Shown: piece by piece, positions 50,358 through 54,735 of the stretch | Layout of the letters: the number at the start of each line of letters is the position of its first letter | How positions within the stretch are numbered: position 1 is the first letter of the stretch | Assembly: GCA_020026225.1 (NCBI GenBank) | Contig: JAHHQU010000006.1 | Coordinates: 1 to 54,735 of the forward strand | Direction of reading: 5' to 3' | DNA from: Phocaeicola sp. | GTDB lineage: Bacteria; Bacteroidota; Bacteroidia; Bacteroidales; Bacteroidaceae | Length of the DNA stretch: 54,735 nt | The notes under the pieces: model-generated | Seen by the model: the letters and a program-made list of their open reading frames with translations, nothing else | Database searches by the model: none | What the model was told of the DNA's origin: nothing | Translations under genes and position numbers: made by a program

Positions 50358-52808
50358 ATGACTAAGATCTTATTTTCTGCACTTGCTTTATGTGGAGTGC
50401 TTTCTTTACAAGCGGAAACGGTAGATGTTTCTCGCTTTCGTTATGCCGGACCTTTTCCGGTAAATGCACCTTATTTGGTCGATTCGGTCGATGTGAATGC
50501 GAAGGCGTTTGCTTCGGAAGAAATGTTGGATTGGCCTGTCTCTACCAAAGAATTGGGTGGAGCAGATTTTATAGACGTCACTCAGACGAATGAACGGGTG
50601 GCAGGATATGCTTTGCATTTGGCTTCTTTTTCTGTGGAAAACACAAGATATGCTAAGGTAAATGTCAAGGTAAAGGGACTTTCTGCTTATCGTCTTTATG
50701 TGGATGGAGAACAGGTCGATGGAAAAGATATGGCATGGAACCCTGCAACTCATCAGGTGGTGGTGAAGTATCTTTCTCAGCCTGGAAAATCGGAAACTCC
50801 TTCTGTAGAAGTAGAAACCGCTGAGGAAGGGGTGCTGGCTTTGCGGGAGGATGGTAAGCACTTGTTTACTATGGATGATGTGTTGCATGGGCAGCGCATT
50901 ACGGGTACGTCTCTATCTCCTGATGGCAAGTTCTTGATTGCGGCATATCATACCACCTTGAAAGGGGGAAATAGTTCCAACCAGACGAAGGTCGTGGAAC
51001 TTGCTACCGGACATGTCGTGGCCGTTCGTACGGAATCGTTGCGGTGGATGCCCTGCAGCAGTCTTTATTATTTTATCCGTCGAGGGATGAACGGTAATGA
51101 ATTGGTCGTTGTCAATCCGACTACAGGGGTGGAATCTCTTTGGGCTGACCAACTGCCAGATGCTCCGTTTGTCATGGGACCTACAGAAGATTTCTTGGTT
51201 TTTATGCAGGAACGTCAGGGTCCGAAGGAACAAAAAGAGGTGTATCAGATAGTAGAGCCGGATGACCGAATCCCTGGATGGCGCAATCGTATGTATCTCA
51301 GCCTTTATGATCGGAAAACAGGCGTCTTGCAACCCTTGACTTATGGTTACCGGAATACCACTTTCGCTGATTTGTCGAGTGATGGGCGGTACCTCTTGTT
51401 TATGGTCAGCACTCAGAGACTGACCAAGCGACCGACTACCTTAATGAGTCTTTATCGCATGGATCTTCAAACGAGAAAGGTGGATACGTTGGTCGAAAAG
51501 GATGGATTTATCAGTCAAGCGGTGTTTTCTCCCGATGGAAAGAAAATCTTGTTGTCGGGTTCTCCTGAAGCATTCAATGGAATAGGCAAGAACGTGGAAC
51601 CAGGACAAACTCCCAGCATGTTTGATTATCAATTGTTCTCCTTGGATATTGCGTCTAAAAAGGTTGTTCCGCTTACGCGTGACTTTAATCCGAGTATCCA
51701 AAAATTTATGTGGAGCACGACCGATGGACTGATTTATTTTACAGCTGAAGATAAAGATAGCGTCAATCTTTTTCAAATGAATCCGGAAAAGAACCGAATC
51801 CATAAGGTAGAAGTCCCCGAAGAAAATATCGCAGCTTTTTCCTTGGCTCGCCAAGACCGGAAACTCGCTTTTTACGGGGAGAGTGCATCGAATGCACAGC
51901 GGCTATATACATTGAATACGAAAAATCTGAAGACCACATTAGTAGATGACGTGAGCGGGCGCTCACTGGCTGGTGTGGAATTGGGAACCTGTGAAGCATG
52001 GAATTTTGTGAATTCACGTGGGGATACGATTTATGGACGCTTTTATTTGCCTCCTCATTTTGATGCTTCTCGGAAGTATCCGATGATTGTCAATTATTAT
52101 GGCGGATGCAGTCCTACCAGTCGAAGTTTCGCTACACGCTATCCTCAGCATGCGTATGCTGCTTTGGGGTATGTAGTATATGTAGTTGAACCGAGTGGAG
52201 CTAGCGGATTCGGGCAGAAGTTCTCGGCTCGTCATGTAAATACGTGGGGTGAATTTGTTGCGGATGATATCATAGAAGGAACCCAGCGTTTCGTAGCCGA
52301 ACATTCGTATGTCGACGCATCCAAAATTGGTTGTATCGGAGCTTCTTACGGTGGATTCATGACACAATATCTTCAAACGAAAACCGATATCTTTGCTGCT
52401 GCCATTTCACATGCAGGCATCAGTTCCATTGCAAGTTACTGGGGAGAAGGTTATTGGGGGTATTCTTATGGAGAAGTTGCTTCTGCCAATAGTTACCCTT
52501 GGAATAATCCGGAAATGTATACCCGCCAGAGTCCTCTGTTTCGTGCAGAGAAAGTGCGTACCCCTTTGCTTTTCTTGCATGGCTCGGCCGATACGAATGT
52601 TCCAATAGGAGAAAGTATCCAAATGTTTAATGCCTTGAAATTGTTGGGTCGTGAAACTGCCTTTGTGGTGGTGGATGGTCAGGACCATCATATTCAGGAA
52701 TATGGCAAGCGCTTGCAGTGGCAGGCTACCATCTTCGCATGGTTCGCTAAATGGTTACAAGGAGATAAAAGTTGGTGGGACAGCCTTTATCCTCCCAAAC
52801 ATTTGTGA
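50358..52808 (+). CDS. S9 family prolyl oligopeptidase-type peptidase
   Basis: Exported serine peptidase of 816 residues with a signal peptide (1-19, SLQA). A beta-propeller (about 165-530) shows repeated SPDGK-type turns, and a C-terminal alpha/beta hydrolase follows. The catalytic serine is in GASYGG (near residue 662), the Asp in HGSADTNVP (near 743) and the His in GQDHHIQ (near 776). This is the dipeptidyl-peptidase IV/PtpA type, taking short peptides from N-termini, typical of periplasmic peptide use in Bacteroidales. Confidence 0.92.
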   Translation: MTKILFSALALCGVLSLQAETVDVSRFRYAGPFPVNAPYLVDSVDVNAKAFASEEMLDWPVSTKELGGADFIDVTQTNERVAGYALHLASFSVENTRYAKVNVKVKGLSAYRLYVDGEQVDGKDMAWNPATHQVVVKYLSQPGKSETPSVEVETAEEGVLALREDGKHLFTMDDVLHGQRITGTSLSPDGKFLIAAYHTTLKGGNSSNQTKVVELATGHVVAVRTESLRWMPCSSLYYFIRRGMNGNELVVVNPTTGVESLWADQLPDAPFVMGPTEDFLVFMQERQGPKEQKEVYQIVEPDDRIPGWRNRMYLSLYDRKTGVLQPLTYGYRNTTFADLSSDGRYLLFMVSTQRLTKRPTTLMSLYRMDLQTRKVDTLVEKDGFISQAVFSPDGKKILLSGSPEAFNGIGKNVEPGQTPSMFDYQLFSLDIASKKVVPLTRDFNPSIQKFMWSTTDGLIYFTAEDKDSVNLFQMNPEKNRIHKVEVPEENIAAFSLARQDRKLAFYGESASNAQRLYTLNTKNLKTTLVDDVSGRSLAGVELGTCEAWNFVNSRGDTIYGRFYLPPHFDASRKYPMIVNYYGGCSPTSRSFATRYPQHAYAALGYVVYVVEPSGASGFGQKFSARHVNTWGEFVADDIIEGTQRFVAEHSYVDASKIGCIGASYGGFMTQYLQTKTDIFAAAISHAGISSIASYWGEGYWGYSYGEVASANSYPWNNPEMYTRQSPLFRAEKVRTPLLFLHGSADTNVPIGESIQMFNALKLLGRETAFVVVDGQDHHIQEYGKRLQWQATIFAWFAKWLQGDKSWWDSLYPPKHL

Positions 52809-52835
52809 TTTCTTGAACTGAATAGTTAATGTTCT

Positions 52836-52886
52836 ATAATAGAACGTTTAGAGTTTGTAATAGCTTTGAACGTTCTATTATTTTTG
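52836..52886 (+). promoter_or_regulatory. overlapping hairpin terminator and promoter
   Basis: Inverted repeat of 13 bases (52836-52848 / 52869-52881) followed by T residues, resembling a terminator for the S9 peptidase gene. The same bases provide a promoter for the next gene: TTTG at 52854-52857 in the loop, 21-base spacer, TATTTTTG at 52879-52886. A separate 15-base palindrome, GTTCTAT-A-ATAGAAC, covers 52831-52845. Confidence 0.6.
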
Positions 52887-52905
52887 TCTGTAAAGAATCT
52901 TTTAT

Positions 52906-54195
52906 ATGAATGAATTGGTAATTATTGTTGGGCTGATTTTCTTGAACGGCGTTTTTGCGATGTCAGAGGTAGCTCTTATTTCCGCTCGTAAGTCGCGTTT
53001 GACTGCGGATGCAAAAAAAGGAAGTTCTACGGCTCGTATGGCCTTGAAATTGGCGAATGAACCCGACCGCTTTTTGTCTACGGTGCAGATTGGCATCACA
53101 TTGATAGGTATATTGACCGGTATTTACTCAGGAAACAAGATAGCGGCTGATGTGACGGAGGTTTTATTGACTTGGGGAGTGTCAATACATTATGCTTCGG
53201 CATTGGCTCAGGGATTGATTGTCGTGGTTGTGACTTTCCTCAGTATTATATTCGGTGAATTAGTTCCGAAGCGTATTGGAATGAGTATGGCAGAAAAGAT
53301 AGCAAAAGTGATGGCACGTCCTATGAATATTTTGTCTATCATTGCTTTGCCTTTTGTCTGGTTGCTGTCGAAGAGTACTGAACTGATGTTTAATTTGTTG
53401 GGTATAAAAGGATCGGACAATAAAGTGACAGAAGAGGAAATCAAATCAATTATCCAAGAAGGAGCGGAAGTGGGACAAGTGCAACCCGTAGAGCAGGATA
53501 TTATGCAGCGTGTCTTTTTGTTGGGAGATTTGAAAGTAGGGTCCATCATGACGCATCAGGGCGATATCATCTGTTTGGATGTGAAAATGAGTTCATTGCA
53601 GGTGAAGCAAGTGATAAGTAAGCATTTATTTGAATTTTATCCTGTTGCAGAAGGTGGATTGGATAGAGTTTGTGGAGTAGTCCAGTTGAAAGATTTGGTT
53701 CTTCATTGGGATGAGCCTGATTTCAATTTGAGGTCTTTGACGAATGAGGCTACTTATTTTCATGAGAATATGAATGTTTACAAAGTGCTCGAATTGATGA
53801 AAGCTAAGAAAATCAGCCGTGCATTGGTTTGTGATGAATTTGGTGCATGTACGGGGATTATAACTTTGAAGGATATTCTGGAAGGATTGGTGGGTACTGT
53901 TGATGAAGGAGATGAAGAACCGGAAATTATAGCCCGTACCAATAAAGATGGTTGGTTGATTGATGGTCAATGTCCGATGCATCACTTCTTGACTTATTTT
54001 AATCGGCAGGAATTGTTCGAGAAATCTGATTTTCATACGTTGGGGGGCTTGATCTTGCAGCATTTGCAGTCAATACCTAGAAGTGGCGAGATCCTGGAGT
54101 GGAATGGCTTTCTTTTTGAAGTCGTAGATATGGACGGGGCGAGAATCGATAAGGTTTTAGTCACTCTTCAAACTACTGAAAAAGAAAATAAGTAA
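52906..54195 (+). CDS. CNNM/CorC-type membrane protein (hemolysin family)
   Basis: A 429-residue protein with an N-terminal DUF21 (CNNM) membrane domain of three to four helices (about 1-150; FLSTVQIGITLIGILTGIYSG). A CBS pair follows (about 205-325; VGSIMTHQGD, CGVVQLKDLV, ALVCDEFGACTGIITLKDIL), then a CorC_HlyC domain (about 340-425; DGWLIDGQCPMHHF). The family is linked to magnesium or other ion export; the hemolysin label is historical. No other gene shares its transcript in the window. Confidence 0.92.
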   Translation: MNELVIIVGLIFLNGVFAMSEVALISARKSRLTADAKKGSSTARMALKLANEPDRFLSTVQIGITLIGILTGIYSGNKIAADVTEVLLTWGVSIHYASALAQGLIVVVVTFLSIIFGELVPKRIGMSMAEKIAKVMARPMNILSIIALPFVWLLSKSTELMFNLLGIKGSDNKVTEEEIKSIIQEGAEVGQVQPVEQDIMQRVFLLGDLKVGSIMTHQGDIICLDVKMSSLQVKQVISKHLFEFYPVAEGGLDRVCGVVQLKDLVLHWDEPDFNLRSLTNEATYFHENMNVYKVLELMKAKKISRALVCDEFGACTGIITLKDILEGLVGTVDEGDEEPEIIARTNKDGWLIDGQCPMHHFLTYFNRQELFEKSDFHTLGGLILQHLQSIPRSGEILEWNGFLFEVVDMDGARIDKVLVTLQTTEKENK

Positions 54196-54448
54196 AATGT
54201 TTTATCGAATATAATTGATTGGAAAGCTGTCTTACTTTAAAGAAAACAATGTTTTTAGGGTAAGTTGATCCTCGAAAACCGAATTTAGGTTGAACGTAGT
54301 TGTAACCGATACACGCGTGCGTGAATATAATTAGGTAGGTGAAAAAATGCCATTTCAAGGAAACTGAAAGTCTTTTACATTTTAATTCATTTATAATCAA
54401 TAAGATAGAAGAAAAGTAAGAAAAAAAGGAGAAAAAAAGATAAAAAAG

Positions 54449-54479
54449 TTTGCAGATATCGCAAAAGTGCGTACCTTTG
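54449..54479 (+). promoter_or_regulatory. strong promoter P1 (-33 TTTG / -7 TACCTTTG)
   Basis: TTTG at 54449-54452, a 19-base spacer, TACCTTTG at 54472-54479, and an A-rich upstream tract like an UP element. Confidence 0.8.
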
Positions 54480-54523
54480 CAACCGCTTTCGAGAGGGAAA
54501 CGCGATAAAGATGAAATTCTGAT

Positions 54524-54607
54524 GAAAGGATAAGCGACAGAAGTTACTTCATTGCTGCACTGAGTATCTAACCTTACTAAGAGTAAGGGAGCGAGAAAGG
54601 ATAAGCG
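54524..54607 (+). repeat. 13-base direct repeat between P1 and P2
   Basis: GAAAGGATAAGCG occurs exactly at 54524-54536 and again at 54595-54607, between the two promoters. It may be left from a duplication of the promoter block. Confidence 0.6.
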
Positions 54608-54658
54608 GAAGTCCTTTAAAATCGCCTAAAAAACTTTTTAAAAATTTTCTTTAAAAAG

Positions 54659-54690
54659 TTTGGCGGTTTAAAAAGTTTGCCTTACCTTTG
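54659..54690 (+). promoter_or_regulatory. strong promoter P2 (-33 TTTG / -7 TACCTTTG)
   Basis: TTTG at 54659-54662, a 20-base spacer, TACCTTTG at 54683-54690. A second GTTTG lies at 54675-54679. The bases after the box (GCAAACGCTTTC) repeat those after P1 (GCAACCGCTTTC). Confidence 0.8.
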
Positions 54691-54735
54691 CAAACGCTTT
54701 CCGATAAGAAAGCCACTCAAGAAAAGAGTTCTTTG

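Larger units (their letters stand above)
54196..54735 (+). other. leader region of a probable rRNA operon
   Basis: No protein gene is seen in these 540 bases. The first 200 bases are A/T-rich with no clear signal. Then come an A-rich block (54410-54447), promoter P1, about 180 bases with short repeats and a CCTTACT/AGTAAGG hairpin (54572-54588), promoter P2, and GTTCTTTG at the very end. The last bases resemble the start of a boxA-type antitermination site. A 16S rRNA gene is expected just beyond the edge; this is inference. Confidence 0.7.

Noticed and set aside
1..54735. Mobile elements, phage genes or restriction/defence systems
   Set aside because: No transposase, integrase, relaxase, phage structural protein, restriction enzyme or cas gene was recognised; topB is present but lies among core genes without other conjugative-element genes.

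Overview
The window looks like chromosomal core DNA of a member of the Bacteroidaceae (Bacteroides or Phocaeicola). The evidence is the promoter style: TAnnTTTG -7 boxes, often with a TTG or TTTG about 19-21 bases upstream, and almost no Shine-Dalgarno sequences. The gene content agrees: TonB/ExbB/ExbD with two ExbDs, serine-type sulfatase, GH88 and GH95-like enzymes, DUF1573, DUF4834, and MeaB beside DnaE. I see no phage, insertion sequence, integrase or CRISPR array. About 45 genes fill roughly 54.7 kb.

Bases 1-9914 hold housekeeping genes. A RecD-like helicase is convergent with a yraN-mmcQ/yjbR-birA-MATE operon. A small ribbon-helix-helix-like gene precedes tadA. The psd-pssA-DUF4834 operon makes phosphatidylethanolamine, followed by pfkA and a translationally overlapping cmk-ispH pair. 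Bases 10039-15343 carry a TonB energy-transduction region: tonB, a prenyl diphosphate synthase, tatD, tRNA-Ser(GGA), then exbB, an unrecognised four-helix membrane gene, exbD and exbD. Bases 15389-26070 carry a GNAT enzyme, an Lrp regulator, folA and thyA, an AraC regulator, an rRNA m5C methyltransferase convergent with topB, a zinc membrane peptidase and hisS. A 667-base stretch at 19192-19858 has a strong terminator with no annotated gene in front of it.

Bases 26168-38739 are the accessory-looking part. They hold a GH95-like lipoprotein, a GH88-DUF2264 two-enzyme fusion and a GlcNAc-6-sulfatase-like lipoprotein, split by an opposite-strand 1897-residue alpha-2-macroglobulin that lacks the thioester motif. 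No SusC/SusD pair is present. Together they suggest periplasmic or outer-membrane processing of sulfated, uronic-acid-containing oligosaccharides, possibly glycosaminoglycan.

Bases 38863-54195 return to core genes: DUF1573, meaB, dnaE, trxA and a small acidic protein. An aroA-(membrane protein)-metal ABC permease-tsaE-Imm17-like operon runs on the minus strand. An aldo/keto reductase, an S9 peptidase and a CNNM/CorC-type protein follow. The last 290 bases carry two tandem, near-perfect Bacteroides promoters with an A-rich upstream element and duplicated initially transcribed sequence. This is the layout of an rRNA operon leader, so an rrn operon probably begins just past the right edge.

No single unmistakable new defence or mobile system is visible. 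The best leads are the sugar-processing mini-locus, the exb-operon membrane protein, the orphan terminator at 19708 and the palindromic repeats at 38863.
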